Below, piece after piece: positions 17,067 through 27,075 of a DNA stretch of 32,148 nt; the stretch's first letter is position 1, and each line of letters begins with the position of its first letter. The notes under the pieces were generated by a model, which was not told the DNA's origin, did not search any database, and was given only the letters and a program-made list of their open reading frames with translations. Origin of the DNA: Hyphomicrobium sp. (GTDB taxonomy: Bacteria > Pseudomonadota > Alphaproteobacteria > Rhizobiales > Hyphomicrobiaceae); the NCBI GenBank assembly GCA_024230315.1, contig JAAERO010000155.1, forward strand, positions 1-32,148, given 5' to 3'. The translations under genes were made by a program, and so were the position numbers.

Positions 17067-20009
17067 AATTTCATCAAATAGGCCTTGAACGTTGACGAGC
17101 GTCTGTTTGAGCAGGGTTTCGAGTTCATTGAAGCTCTGTGCGTCACCTGCGCGCGCCAGAAGTTCCTTCAATTCATGCGGTGCCGTCTCCGGGTCGAACT
17201 TCTCGTCCAGGCACAGCCGCACGACTTGGGTCAGATCGTGCAGCAATCGTGTTGCCGGGATCAGGACTTCGGCGTGGGCGGGGCTTAACACGCCTGCATC
17301 TCTGAGTTTTCGATAGGCCTCGACAGTGTTCTGATCGAGAACAGATGGGTGTGTCGCAGCGTTTATGAGTTGCAGGTGCTGAGCGATAAACTCCAGATCA
17401 ACGAGGCCGCCGCGCACCTGCTTCATCTCCCAGATGTCCACCGTCCCCTTTTCCTTGGCGATGCGCTCGCGCATGTCGCGCACGTCGGCTGCGACCTTGG
17501 CAGCGTTATGGGGCCGTACGAGCACCTCGCGGATGGCGGCCTCAACGCGCTCTCTTAACTCAGGTGGTCCTGAAATGACTCGCGCGCGCGTCAACGCTAA
17601 ATGCTCCCACGTCCAAGCGTCATTGGCCTGATAGTCAATGAAGCTTGTCAACTGCGTCGCCACCGGCCCCTTCTGACCCGAAGGCCGCAAGCGTATATCC
17701 ACTTCGTAGAGCGTTCCTTCCGCCGTCGCAGAGGACAGCGCGCTTATCAGGCGCTGCGTCAGCCGCGTGTAGTACTGGGTGGGAGCCAATGGGCGTTCCC
17801 CGTCCGATTGCGTAGCGCCCTCCGCAAAATCGTAGATGAGGATCAGATCGACGTCTGAAGCCGCCGTCATTTCATGGCCGCCCAGTTTGCCCATTGCGAT
17901 CACAGCCGCGGCCCCATCGGGAATGCACCCATGCGCGCGGGCTAGCTCGCGCTCGGCCTCGCTCTTGAGCGCGTTGATCAGGCACTCGGCCAGAAGAGCA
18001 TAAGCGCCACCCGCCTGATTGGCTTTGATTGCGCCGGACAGCACGCGGATGCCGATCAAAAACTGCTGCTCGCTCCCGACAATCCGCGCGCGGTCCAGCA
18101 CATATTGCATATCGTGATCGCCGCTACCGATTTCGGGTCGTATCAAGCAATCGAGTTCGTCGGCTGTCGGCAGCATGCCAAGCGTGCCCGGATCCAGAAC
18201 GGCATCGAGCAGACGCCGTCTGCGTGCGAGGATGCCTGCAAGCCGCGGTGCGGTCCCCATAATATTGGCGATGAGGCGCAACAATGCAGGATTGGCCCGC
18301 AGAAGTGAGAAAAGTTGCACGCCTGTTGGCAGCTCGCTCAGAAACCGGTCGAATCCGATCAGCGCACGATCGGGATCCGTGGTGTCGGCGAGGGCAGTAA
18401 TGAGCGAGGGCTGCATTTCGGTTAGCCGTTCGCGCGCCCGTGCGCTGCGCACGGCGCGATAGCGACCATGGTGCCAACCGCGCACCATATCCAATACGCC
18501 GGAGGGTCGCGAAAATCCCATGTCTTTAAGGGCGGCAACCGTATCGGGATCGTCATGCTTACCGGCGAACACCAAACTCTCGCTGCCTGTCGTCAGCTCG
18601 GGGCTATCCTCAAACAGCGCCGCGTAATGGCGCTGTACCGTCTCCAATCTAGATATGAGTTCACGCGAGAATGCCTCCACGTCCGCGTAACCACAAAAGA
18701 GCGCGAAGCTCTCCAGGCGTTCAGGATCATTGGGCACGTCGTGCGTTTGCTCGTCGGCAACCATCTGCAATCGGTGCTCAATGCGTCGCAGGAAAAGATA
18801 GGCCTCTGTCAGCTCAGCACCGACGGTTTCCTTCATCCAAACGCGCTGACCAAGCCTCTTGAGCGCGTCAATCGTCTGTCGCACGCGCAAGTCAACTTGA
18901 CGGCCGCCGGCAATCAGTTGCTGCGTTTGCACAAAAAACTCAATCTCGCGAATGCCGCCTCGCCCGAGCTTGATGTTGTGACCGGCAGCCGCAATCCCAC
19001 CGAAGCCCCGATGCGCATGGATTTGGCGTTTCATGGCGTGGATGTCGTCAATCGCCGCATAGTCGAGATACTTGCGCCAGATGAATGGCGATAGATCCTG
19101 AAGGAGCAACTGCCCAGCTTCCAAGTCGCCGGCGCACGCGCGCGCTTTGATGAGTGCAGCGCGTTCCCAGTTCTGGCCAAAGCTCTCGTAGTAGATCAGA
19201 GCGGCTTCTGTCGACAACGCAACCTGTGTGGCACCCGGATCAGGCCGCAGGCGCAAATCGGTCCGGAAGACATATCCATCGCCCGTGCGTTCTTCCAGAA
19301 GCTGTACGAGGTCGCGGGTCAGGCGGACGAAAAACGGTTGCGGCTCAACACCAGGCGCAAGTTGGATGCGCTCTAAATTGTAGAAAATAATGAGGTCGAT
19401 ATCGCTGGAATAGTTGAGTTCACCGGCCCCATACTTGCCCATGGCCAAGACGATGTAGCCTGAGGGTGCAGCGGCCCCATCAGTTCTCTTGCCGAGCCAC
19501 TTGCCGGCTTGCGTAGCCTGATGAAAAAGATAGGCAACCGCACCTTCGACAGCCGCATCTCCTGTCGCGGTCAAAACATCTGTGACCTTCATCACGTCCC
19601 AGATCCCGCCAAGATCAGCCATCGCGGTGAGAAGCGCCACTTCGTTCTTAAAGACGCGCAAGGACCGCATTGCTTCCTCAAGCGAGGCCGCCTGGCCGAG
19701 ATCATGCTCAAGGTGCCGTTTGAGCTCCTCGAAATAGACTTCGGGAACACGCGTGAGGACACGTTGCAGGCGCACAATATCGCGCTCGACGAGACTTGAT
19801 AGATATGGCGACCCACAGAAGACGCCAGCCAGGAGATTCGAAACAGAGCTTTTCTCCATAAGCCCCGAAAGCGCCGCGAGCTCGGGCGACGCCTTTGCAG
19901 CTTCGCGCAGGCTAACAGGCGCGCCAGAAACACGCTCATTGTTCACCGCTAGCGGCGCATCGCAGATACGCTCAAAGAATGGTTTCGCCTCCAGCTCGCT
20001 TGCCGCCAT
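17058..20009 (-). CDS. glnE: Bifunctional glutamine synthetase adenylyltransferase/adenylyl-removing enzyme
   Basis: Adds AMP to and removes it from glutamine synthetase in response to PII signalling, tuning ammonium assimilation. The 983-aa length fits the full bifunctional enzyme. Two nucleotidyltransferase domains are visible: the N-terminal deadenylylase site with GKYGAGELNYSSDIDLI at 191-207 and a following DLRLRPDP, and the C-terminal adenylylase site with GKLGGHEMTAASDVDLI at 707-723 and DIRLRPSGQKG near 771-781. KLGRGGIREIEFFVQ at 347-361 is also family-typical. The ATG at 20009 lies about 40 bases after the histidine kinase gene; adjacency to a two-component pair and degP is conserved in rhizobia. 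Confidence 0.97.
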   Translation of the reverse strand: MAASELEAKPFFERICDAPLAVNNERVSGAPVSLREAAKASPELAALSGLMEKSSVSNLLAGVFCGSPYLSSLVERDIVRLQRVLTRVPEVYFEELKRHLEHDLGQAASLEEAMRSLRVFKNEVALLTAMADLGGIWDVMKVTDVLTATGDAAVEGAVAYLFHQATQAGKWLGKRTDGAAAPSGYIVLAMGKYGAGELNYSSDIDLIIFYNLERIQLAPGVEPQPFFVRLTRDLVQLLEERTGDGYVFRTDLRLRPDPGATQVALSTEAALIYYESFGQNWERAALIKARACAGDLEAGQLLLQDLSPFIWRKYLDYAAIDDIHAMKRQIHAHRGFGGIAAAGHNIKLGRGGIREIEFFVQTQQLIAGGRQVDLRVRQTIDALKRLGQRVWMKETVGAELTEAYLFLRRIEHRLQMVADEQTHDVPNDPERLESFALFCGYADVEAFSRELISRLETVQRHYAALFEDSPELTTGSESLVFAGKHDDPDTVAALKDMGFSRPSGVLDMVRGWHHGRYRAVRSARARERLTEMQPSLITALADTTDPDRALIGFDRFLSELPTGVQLFSLLRANPALLRLIANIMGTAPRLAGILARRRRLLDAVLDPGTLGMLPTADELDCLIRPEIGSGDHDMQYVLDRARIVGSEQQFLIGIRVLSGAIKANQAGGAYALLAECLINALKSEAERELARAHGCIPDGAAAVIAMGKLGGHEMTAASDVDLILIYDFAEGATQSDGERPLAPTQYYTRLTQRLISALSSATAEGTLYEVDIRLRPSGQKGPVATQLTSFIDYQANDAWTWEHLALTRARVISGPPELRERVEAAIREVLVRPHNAAKVAADVRDMRERIAKEKGTVDIWEMKQVRGGLVDLEFIAQHLQLINAATHPSVLDQNTVEAYRKLRDAGVLSPAHAEVLIPATRLLHDLTQVVRLCLDEKFDPETAPHELKELLARAGDAQSFNELETLLKQTLVNVQGLFDEIVA

Positions 20010-20049
20010 TGCGCCTGCCCGTCCTCGATCGAAAAGCCACCTTCTGACT

Positions 20050-21459
20050 CTACTCGGCCAGTCGCCGCGGCAACGTCAAGACTACACGCAGGCCTGGCTC
20101 ATTGTCCTCCAGGCGGACACTGCCCCCATGCAAACGCGCCACAGCCTGCACCAGGCTCAAGCCCAATCCTGTTCCAGGTTCGGTGCGGCTCTTCTCCAAG
20201 CGCACGAAGCGCCTCAGAACGCGCTCGCGATCGGCCACGGCAATGCCCGGCCCACGGTCGCCGACACCGATCTCTATACCCTCTTCGCGCATGGCCAAAC
20301 TGACGGTGATCTCTGCGTCTGTGGTGTGCGTTTTGGTGGCGCGCGCCGAGTATTTGATAGCGTTGTCGATAAGATTGGCCACGGCCTGGCCTACGAGCTG
20401 GCGGTTGGCTGTAATAACAGGACCATCGCCTGCATCGATCTCAAGCTCTAGTTGGCGCTCCTCAGCCACCGGCTCGTAGAGTTCCGCCACATCGCACACG
20501 ACGCGGCCCAGATCGAAACGTTCAGCGTTGTCCTCCAGGGCGCCGGCTTCGAGCCTCGCGATCAGCAACAACCCGTTGAAGGTTTTGATCAGCTCGTCTG
20601 CTTCTTCGATCGTGTGCTCTAGCCCCTTCCGGCAAGCGCCTTCCCTGGTTGGATCGCGTAGCGCGGCTTCAGCGGCGTTGCGCAAGCGGCTCAGAGGTGT
20701 CTTCAAGTCGTGGGCGATGTTATCGGAAACCTCGCGCAAACCGTTCATCAGCGCTTCGATGCGATCCAGCATGGCATTGAGATTTTCGGCCAAATCGTCA
20801 AGCTCATCCCCCGAGCCGCTAAGCGCAATGCGCCGCGATAAGTCGCCGTGCATGATTGACCGGCTCGCGACATTGATCGTCTCGATTCGTTTCAGCACAA
20901 TGCGGCTGATGACGAACCCGCCAGAAAGACCCGCTAACGACAACAAGCCGAATCCGATGAGAAAGACGCGCCCCATCTCATCGGCGAAACGCCGTTGCTC
21001 CTCGATGTCACGCCCAACAATGAGGTGCGCGCGCCCTTTGAGCTCGACAGGAATGGCAACGCCGAGATGCGCATTCTCTCCGTCATTGGCGCCTTTGGCA
21101 TAACGAAACACGCCACCCGAATTGCTCTCGGCGATCTCCGGCGGCACGCGGCTGAGGTTGCCAGCGAGCTTTACGCCGCTGGGACCGGCTAAATAGTAAA
21201 GCCCTAATCCATCAGGCTGGCTGCGCGCTTCAACGGCACGTGTGAGCGCGGGCAAACCGCCGGTCTGCGCATCCGCTTTGAGCAACTTCGCTTCTGAGCG
21301 CAGCGTCGTCAAAACCTGATTGGAAAAAATACGGTTCGTTTGCCAGAACAGCAGACCGACGATAAAGCCCGCACAAATGAGGTAGGCCGCCACCGTCACC
21401 GCGGCGAGCCGGAATGCGGTCGTCGAGACCGCCCGGCTTAGAAGATTAGCCTGGGCCAT
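20050..21459 (-). CDS. Sensor histidine kinase of an OmpR-type pair
   Basis: A 469-aa inner-membrane kinase. Membrane segments at about 17-40 and 166-188 enclose a periplasmic sensor domain of roughly 125 residues. A HAMP domain (about 189-240) follows, then HisKA with DNIAHDLKTPLSRLRNA (His250). The ATPase domain is complete: N-box NLIDNAIKYS, G1 DRGPGI and G2 GTGLGLSLVQAV. The ATG at 21459 overlaps the end of the response regulator by 14 bases, so the pair is co-translated. The signal is unknown; the position between degP and glnE suggests an envelope-related role. Confidence 0.93.
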   Translation of the reverse strand: MAQANLLSRAVSTTAFRLAAVTVAAYLICAGFIVGLLFWQTNRIFSNQVLTTLRSEAKLLKADAQTGGLPALTRAVEARSQPDGLGLYYLAGPSGVKLAGNLSRVPPEIAESNSGGVFRYAKGANDGENAHLGVAIPVELKGRAHLIVGRDIEEQRRFADEMGRVFLIGFGLLSLAGLSGGFVISRIVLKRIETINVASRSIMHGDLSRRIALSGSGDELDDLAENLNAMLDRIEALMNGLREVSDNIAHDLKTPLSRLRNAAEAALRDPTREGACRKGLEHTIEEADELIKTFNGLLLIARLEAGALEDNAERFDLGRVVCDVAELYEPVAEERQLELEIDAGDGPVITANRQLVGQAVANLIDNAIKYSARATKTHTTDAEITVSLAMREEGIEIGVGDRGPGIAVADRERVLRRFVRLEKSRTEPGTGLGLSLVQAVARLHGGSVRLEDNEPGLRVVLTLPRRLAE

Positions 21460-22126
21460 CGCGGATCGTATAGCCCGCCCCGCGCACGGTGTGCAAAAGA
21501 GGCTTGTCGAAGTTTTTATCGATCTTTCCCCTGAGCCGCGAGACGTGCACGTCGATCACGTTCGTCTGTGGATCGAAGTGATAGTCCCACACGTGTTCCA
21601 AGAGCATTGTTCGCGTCACGACCTGACCTGCATGCTTCATCAGGTACTCAAGCAGACGGTATTCACGTGGCTGGAGCTGAATCGGCTCACCGTCGCGCGT
21701 CACGCGATGCGAAAGGCGATCCAAAACCAGGCCGCCGACAATATAGCGCGTCTCCTGCTCCGCCGGCACAGAGCGTCGTGCCAACGCCTCGACGCGCGCA
21801 AGAAGCTCAGAGTAGGCATAGGGTTTCGTCAGGTAGTCGTCCCCGCCGGCCCGCAGCCCCTTAACCCTGTCATCCACATCGCCGAGCGCGGAAAGGATGA
21901 GGACGGGCGTGCGCATGTCTTTTGCCCGCAACTCCTTGATGGCCGACAAACCGTCCAGACGTGGCAGCATGCGATCGACGATCAGCACGTCGTAATTGCC
22001 CTCTTGCGCAAGACTCAATCCCGTCTCGCCGTCCTCGGCGATATCGGCCGCATGCCCGCTTTCCTTCAGCGCCTTTCGCAGGAATTGCGCCGTTTCGCGG
22101 TCGTCCTCGATTACCAGAACGCGCAT
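21446..22126 (-). CDS. OmpR/PhoB-family response regulator
   Basis: A 226-aa DNA-binding regulator. The receiver domain has the acidic pair Glu7/Asp8/Asp9, the phospho-acceptor Asp51 (LIVDRMLP), and the conserved Ser and Lys in LILSALG and YLTKPYAYSEL. The C-terminal winged helix contains LQPREYRLLEYLMKHAGQVVTRTMLLEHVWDY and ends in the typical VRGAGYTI. I choose the ATG at 22126, which gives MRVLVIEDD and has GGTGA about six bases upstream; the frame is open 15 codons further but that extension is not family-like. It is paired with the overlapping kinase gene and separated from degP by a hairpin, so it may have its own promoter in 22127-22197. Confidence 0.94.
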   Translation of the reverse strand: MRVLVIEDDRETAQFLRKALKESGHAADIAEDGETGLSLAQEGNYDVLIVDRMLPRLDGLSAIKELRAKDMRTPVLILSALGDVDDRVKGLRAGGDDYLTKPYAYSELLARVEALARRSVPAEQETRYIVGGLVLDRLSHRVTRDGEPIQLQPREYRLLEYLMKHAGQVVTRTMLLEHVWDYHFDPQTNVIDVHVSRLRGKIDKNFDKPLLHTVRGAGYTIRDGPG

Positions 22127-22197
22127 TAGTTCACCGGATTGCCAGGTTCGAATCTGAGATGAGGCTAACATTCTGACGTCTCACTTGCACAACGTCG

Positions 22198-22235
22198 AGG
22201 CGGCCCGTCCCCTTTTTTAAGGAGACGAGCCGCCT
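22198..22235 (-). terminator. Hairpin downstream of degP
   Basis: The arms AGGCGGC (22198-22204) and GCCGCCT (22229-22235) pair perfectly. Inner CGTC/GACG and CC/GG pairs extend the stem around an A/T-rich loop. It begins 26 bases past the degP stop and would be a stable stem in the degP transcript. No U-run follows it, so termination efficiency is uncertain. Confidence 0.5.
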
Positions 22236-22261
22236 AGTATCCAGCCGAGCTCCCCTACTCG

Positions 22262-23818
22262 TCAGCTCTTATTGATCTGAACGGGGATAAGCCTCTTCTG
22301 ATCGCCGGTCTTGATGTGGAGCAGCACCGCGGTACGGCCCAGCTCCTTCATCTTCTTGAGGGTCTCAAGAACGTCCGCTGGTGAGGAGACGCTCTTTCCG
22401 CCAGCCTCAAGGATCACGTCGCCCGACTTTAAACCCTTCTTGGCGGCGTCTGAGTTGGGGTCCACTTCAGCAATGGCTACCCCTTTCTTAGAGCCACCTG
22501 AACGTGCGGGCATTAACGTTAGACCCAGCTGCTTCAGGTCAACTTTGTCAGGTTTTTCCTCGGCCTCATCGTCATCGAACTTGCCCAAGACTACCTTCGT
22601 GGAGTTCGGGAACTTGCCGAGCTTGACGTTGAGGGTCTTCTTCGTGTCATTACGCCACACCTTGACTTTGACGGTCGCTCCCGGCGCAAAGTCGGCGATC
22701 TTGCGAGCAAGGTCACGGCTGTCCTCAATCTCATTACCGTTCACTTCCAAGATCGCGTCCTGAACCTTAAGGCCGGCGTCGTCAGCCGGGCTATCGGCCA
22801 TCACTTCGCTGATGAGGGCCCCCTTGTCCTCGCTCAGTCCGAGGCTCGCAGCAGTGTCGTCATCAACGTTTTGGATCTTGACGCCTAACCACCCACGGCT
22901 CACCGAACCACTGTTCTTGAGCTCATCGATGACGTCTTTCACAGTGTTGGCTGGGACCGCGAATGCAATGCCGATGTTGCCCCCGCTTGGGCTGAAGATT
23001 GCCGTATTCACCCCGACGACTTCACCCTCGAGGTTAAACGTTGGGCCACCCGAGTTGCCGCGGTTCACAGCCGCATCGATCTGCATAAAGTCGTACGGGC
23101 CCGGTCCTCCGATGTCGCGCGCAAGCGCCGACACGATGCCGGCCGTCACGGTCCCACCGAGACCGAACGGGTTGCCGACCGCCAACACCCAGTCACCCAC
23201 GCGGGGCTTCTTGTCCGCGAACGTCACGTGCGGGAACTTCTTTTTGCTGTTCTTGATCCTCAGAAGCGCAATGTCAGTGCGCACGTCCGTGCCGATCAGC
23301 TCAGCCTCAAGCTTTTCCTGATCATCGAAGCTAACAAAAACCTCTGTTGCGCCGTCGATCACGTGGTTATTGGTCACCACATAGCCGTCGGCAGAAACGA
23401 CGAAGCCAGAGCCAGTCGCTCGCCGCCCACGTGGACGCGGCTGCTGGGGCGCGCTAAACTCTTTGGGAAGATTTTTGAACAGATCGTATAGTGGATGATC
23501 TTCCTGCAAGTTGGGGAGACCACCACGTGGACCCTTCCGATTGTCACGGCTGGCAAGCCGCGGTCCTGCGTTCATGGTCGAGACGGAGACGACAGCCGGC
23601 TTCACACGTTCCACAACATCGGCAAACGACCCCATGCCGGTCATTGGAGAGCCTGGCTGCAGTTGCGCAACCGCTGGCGACGGCCGCTCGGCCACGCCCA
23701 GCGCAAGTAGGCCGGCACCCAACACCGTCACTGCGGCAAGACGCCCAAATCTGCGGCCCCGGGTAATCGCTGGTCCGGTCGTTGCTGCGCCCTCAGGCGA
23801 GCCGGGTTGAACGTGCAT
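22262..23818 (-). CDS. degP: Periplasmic serine endoprotease DegP/HtrA
   Basis: Degrades or refolds damaged envelope proteins. The 518-aa protein has an Arg-rich N-terminus and a hydrophobic signal (about 25-42) leading to the periplasm. The trypsin-like domain has His152 (VVTNNHVIDG), Asp182 (RTDIALLRI) and Ser256 (NRGNSGGP). Two PDZ domains follow, the first beginning near GWLGVKIQNV and the second near LGLTLMPARSG, joined by an acidic linker (DDDEAEEKPDK). I choose the ATG at 23818 because GGAGG lies eight bases upstream; a TTG nine codons earlier is also in frame but has no such site. It lies downstream of the cytochrome c maturation genes with a 224-base gap, enough for its own promoter. 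Confidence 0.95.
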   Translation of the reverse strand: MHVQPGSPEGAATTGPAITRGRRFGRLAAVTVLGAGLLALGVAERPSPAVAQLQPGSPMTGMGSFADVVERVKPAVVSVSTMNAGPRLASRDNRKGPRGGLPNLQEDHPLYDLFKNLPKEFSAPQQPRPRGRRATGSGFVVSADGYVVTNNHVIDGATEVFVSFDDQEKLEAELIGTDVRTDIALLRIKNSKKKFPHVTFADKKPRVGDWVLAVGNPFGLGGTVTAGIVSALARDIGGPGPYDFMQIDAAVNRGNSGGPTFNLEGEVVGVNTAIFSPSGGNIGIAFAVPANTVKDVIDELKNSGSVSRGWLGVKIQNVDDDTAASLGLSEDKGALISEVMADSPADDAGLKVQDAILEVNGNEIEDSRDLARKIADFAPGATVKVKVWRNDTKKTLNVKLGKFPNSTKVVLGKFDDDEAEEKPDKVDLKQLGLTLMPARSGGSKKGVAIAEVDPNSDAAKKGLKSGDVILEAGGKSVSSPADVLETLKKMKELGRTAVLLHIKTGDQKRLIPVQINKS

Positions 23819-24042
23819 GCGAAGAAACCTCCATCGCTCAGGCAAGGATTGGAATTAAGTCCTATTGCGTATCTAAGCCGGCATTACGGCAGCCTTTCGA
23901 TTGCCTTAACAGTTGGTAATGAACGCATCTTTTGCCCGGTTTTCTCACGAGAACCTTGGGGAAATGGGGTGCACGAGCCGCCAGCTCCCATCGTTTTTGA
24001 AGGCCGTTCAAGCAACGACTGCCGTCGGGCTTGCGCCAACCA

Positions 24043-24555
24043 CTAGATCTTCTTGCTGCTTTTGTCCGCCTCAGCCAGTAGAGCGCGCAGCTTTTCCTCT
24101 TCCTCGCCAGTGAGCGCGGGTACCCCTGTTCGCCCCGATCTAGGCGGGCGCCGTACAAATACTTGGATCGCGATTGTGATCGCGGCGAGCAGGACAAGAA
24201 GTGGTGCAAGCCAGAGTAATACCGTGCGGATGTTGAAGGGCGGTCGCAACAGGACAAACTCGCCATAGCGCGAAACGATGTAGGCACGGACGTCCTCATC
24301 ACTGTCGCCGGCTTTGAGCCGATCGCGTACGAGCAAGCGCAGGTCCCGCGCAAGCGGTGCATTGCTATCGTCGATCGATTGATTTTGGCAGACGAGGCAG
24401 CGCAAATCAGCAGAAATGCTGCGTGCGCGTGCCTCCAGCGCGAGGTCAGACAGGATTTCGTCGGGCTCAACCGCAAATGCACTCGAACATACAAGCATGG
24501 CGATGATCAGTGCGGTCGCGAGCCGATGCCATTGGGTGACCATGGCGAGGCTCAC
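24043..24555 (-). CDS. ccmH: Cytochrome c maturation protein CcmH (CycL)
   Basis: A membrane-anchored periplasmic thiol-redox protein that keeps the apocytochrome CxxCH reduced for haem ligation. The 170-aa protein has a signal peptide (about 10-28), the redox motif LRCLVCQNQSI with Cys53 and Cys56, and one C-terminal membrane anchor (about 112-134). The frame starts with a GTG at 24555 overlapping the ccmF TGA (GTGA); an ATG four codons later (24543) would give an equally good signal peptide, so the start is uncertain. It is the last gene of the ccmIEFH operon. Confidence 0.93.
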   Translation of the reverse strand: MSLAMVTQWHRLATALIIAMLVCSSAFAVEPDEILSDLALEARARSISADLRCLVCQNQSIDDSNAPLARDLRLLVRDRLKAGDSDEDVRAYIVSRYGEFVLLRPPFNIRTVLLWLAPLLVLLAAITIAIQVFVRRPPRSGRTGVPALTGEEEEKLRALLAEADKSSKKI

Positions 24556-26534
24556 TCGGCCGGCGCGGGCGCGATTGCACGGCCTGTGCGCCGTGGCGCA
24601 CCAACCCGCAGTCGTCGATCGGAAAGCGAAACTGCCCCGCCCAGAAACATGATCAAGGCCCCTATCCAGATAAAACGCACCAGAGGATTGAAAAAGATGC
24701 GCACGGTAAAGCCGCCGTGCTTTTGTTTATCGCCCAACACCACATAGACATCACCGCGCCAGGCCGCGTGGATACCAGACTCCGAGGTAGGCTGCGGTGG
24801 CGCATCGTAGATGCGCTTTGACGGCTCGAGCACAGTAATTGCGTTCCCATCGCGCATCACGTCGAATACACCGACTTCCTCACGATAATTTGGACCTGTG
24901 CGCGGTGCCGCGCCGCGGAAGGTAAGCGCATATCCTGCTAGCTGCGTCGTCTCGCCCGCCTTCATCACAAGGATCTTCTCCTCGCGATAGGCTGATGTCG
25001 CAACGATGCCCACCACCATCAACCCCACACCGAAATGGGCCAGCGTTGTCCCAAAGGCCGAACGCGGCTGCCCTTTGAGGCGGCGCAAGCTTTCGCGCCA
25101 CGGCACTTCGCCGAATCGCACCCGCGTCGCGAGCTCTATCATCGCGCCCAACATCACGAACACGCCGAGCGCCAGACCGAACGGTGCCAGGATCGGTCCT
25201 CGATGGAACGTGGAGCAGGCCAGCACCAGTACGACAACGGCTAACACCGCCGCAAACATGAGCCGTTGCGCCGCGCCCAGAATATCCCCGCGCTTCCAAG
25301 GCAGAAGCGGCCCAAAGGGCAACGCGATGAGCAACGGCAGCATCAGCGGCCCGAATGTCATGTTGAAGTACGGAGGCCCAACCGAGATTTTGGCGCCGGT
25401 CAGCGCTTCAAGTACCAGCGGATAAAGCGTCCCAATGAGAACGGTCGCGCACGCCGTCGTCAGCAGGATATTGTTGAGGACGAGAGCGCCCTCGCGGCTG
25501 ATCGGCGCAAAGATCCCACCTTGGCGCAGATTGCGCGCCCGCAGCGCAAACAGCGCCAACCCGCCCCCTGTAAACAGCGTCATGATCGCAAGAATAAATA
25601 TGCCGCGCGTCGGGTCGACGGCGAAGGCATGCACCGAGGTCAGAACGCCCGAGCGCACCAAGAACGTACCCATCAAAGAAAGCGAAAACGCCAATATGGC
25701 GAGTAACACCGTCCAGACCTTTAGCGCCTCGCGCTTCTCCATAACCACCGCGCAGTGCAACAGCGCGGTTCCTGCAAGCCACGGCATCAAGGAGGCATTC
25801 TCAACAGGATCCCAGAACCACCAGCCGCCCCAGCCGAGTTCGTAATAGGCCCACCAAGACCCCATGGCGATGCCGATCGTCAGGCACATCCAGGCCGCCA
25901 GCGTCCACGGCCGCACCCATCGCGCCCAGGCTGCATCAAGACGCCTCTCGATCAGGGCTGCAATGGCAAAGGAAAAGGCGATCGAAAAGCCAACGTAGCC
26001 CGTGTAGAGAAATGGCGGATGGAAGGCGAGTGCCGGGTCTTGCAATATGGGATTTAGCCCATTGCCATCGGCCGGCGCGGGGTCGATGCGCAAAAACGGG
26101 TTGGAGGTGAGGAGAATGAAGAGGCAGAAGGCAACCGCAATCGACGCTTGTACAGAAAGGACATTTGCCTTGAGCGTTGCGGGCAAATTGCGGCCGAAAG
26201 CAGCGACAGCCGCCCCAAACAGCGCCAGGATCAGCACCCAAAGGATCATCGATCCTTCATGGTTTCCCCACACGCCGGAGATGCGATAGAGCAGCGGCTT
26301 TGTGGAATGCGAATTCGCAACCACGTTGGCAACGGAAAAGTCGGACGTAATAAAGGCGTTGGCGAGTGCGATCGCTGAAATCGCCAGAAGGCCGAACTGA
26401 CACAATGCCGCCGGTTCGGCAACGCGCATCAAGCGCTCATCGCCGACGTGTGCGCCCCATGCCGGCACGACCATCTGAAAGATGGCAACCAGGATCGCCA
26501 ACACCAGCGCGAAATGTCCAACCTCAACGATCAA
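24552..26534 (-). CDS. ccmF: Haem lyase subunit CcmF (CycK)
   Basis: Polytopic inner-membrane core of the system I cytochrome c haem lyase. The 660-aa protein carries the tryptophan-rich WWD signature WAYYELGWGGWWFWDPVEN at 228-246, other family segments such as SVWGNHEGS-like ISGVWGNHEGSMILW (85-99) and FHPPFLYTGYVGF (171-183), and many membrane segments plus a periplasmic C-terminal domain (about 515-610). The start codon is TTG (26534), giving the normal N-terminus MIVEVGHFALVL; a stop lies in frame a short way upstream and there is no ATG alternative, so the rare start is well supported. The stop overlaps ccmH. Confidence 0.96.
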   Translation of the reverse strand: MIVEVGHFALVLAILVAIFQMVVPAWGAHVGDERLMRVAEPAALCQFGLLAISAIALANAFITSDFSVANVVANSHSTKPLLYRISGVWGNHEGSMILWVLILALFGAAVAAFGRNLPATLKANVLSVQASIAVAFCLFILLTSNPFLRIDPAPADGNGLNPILQDPALAFHPPFLYTGYVGFSIAFSFAIAALIERRLDAAWARWVRPWTLAAWMCLTIGIAMGSWWAYYELGWGGWWFWDPVENASLMPWLAGTALLHCAVVMEKREALKVWTVLLAILAFSLSLMGTFLVRSGVLTSVHAFAVDPTRGIFILAIMTLFTGGGLALFALRARNLRQGGIFAPISREGALVLNNILLTTACATVLIGTLYPLVLEALTGAKISVGPPYFNMTFGPLMLPLLIALPFGPLLPWKRGDILGAAQRLMFAAVLAVVVLVLACSTFHRGPILAPFGLALGVFVMLGAMIELATRVRFGEVPWRESLRRLKGQPRSAFGTTLAHFGVGLMVVGIVATSAYREEKILVMKAGETTQLAGYALTFRGAAPRTGPNYREEVGVFDVMRDGNAITVLEPSKRIYDAPPQPTSESGIHAAWRGDVYVVLGDKQKHGGFTVRIFFNPLVRFIWIGALIMFLGGAVSLSDRRLRVGAPRRTGRAIAPAPAE

Positions 26535-26585
26535 GCCGCTCGTCCATTTCTATTGTCATTCAACGAAGCTCGCCCCTCCTTGGCT

Positions 26586-27044
26586 TTATTCCCCCTTAGG
26601 ATGCGCAGCACCCTGGCCCAGCTTCACACCCCTTTCCTTCAACGCCTTCGCCACCTCTGGGGGCATATAAGTTTCATCGTGCTTGGCTAACACGGTATCG
26701 GCCACGAAGACGCCCGATGGCGTCAGCGTACCTTCCGCAACCACGCCTTGCCCTTCGCCGAAAAGATCGGGCAGCACGTCCTCATAGATGACCTGCAAAG
26801 TCTTTAACGTGTCCGTCACGACGAACTCGACTTTTGCACCCTCGCCGCGCTTCACCGATCCTTCGGCGACGAGGCCACCTAAACGAAACCTTTGCCCCGG
26901 CGCGATGTTTTTCTCTACGACGTCACTGGGCGTGTGAAAGAACACGATTGAGTCGCGCAGCGCAAACAGTACGAGGCCCACGGCCACGGTGAGCACCGCG
27001 ACGCCCACGCCGATCAAGACACCTCGCCGTTGCTTACGCGTCAT
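26586..27044 (-). CDS. ccmE: Haem chaperone CcmE (CycJ)
   Basis: Carries haem covalently in the periplasm from CcmC to the CcmF/H lyase. The 152-aa protein has a single N-terminal membrane anchor (about 8-29), an OB-fold domain ([16 protein letters not shown] and the [21 protein letters not shown] strand-loop) and the haem-binding motif KHDETYMP, with the attaching His122 and axial Tyr126. GGGAAG lies about nine bases before the ATG. It lies 31 bases after ccmI and 51 before ccmF. Confidence 0.96.
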   Translation of the reverse strand: MTRKQRRGVLIGVGVAVLTVAVGLVLFALRDSIVFFHTPSDVVEKNIAPGQRFRLGGLVAEGSVKRGEGAKVEFVVTDTLKTLQVIYEDVLPDLFGEGQGVVAEGTLTPSGVFVADTVLAKHDETYMPPEVAKALKERGVKLGQGAAHPKGE

Positions 27045-27075
27045 CGCATCGTCTTCCCACGCATCGACCGCATCC

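Noticed and set aside
23862-24494. 210-codon minus-strand open frame overlapping ccmH
   Set aside because: It is a shifted frame of ccmH, with Arg/Ser/Cys-rich composition and no conserved motif.
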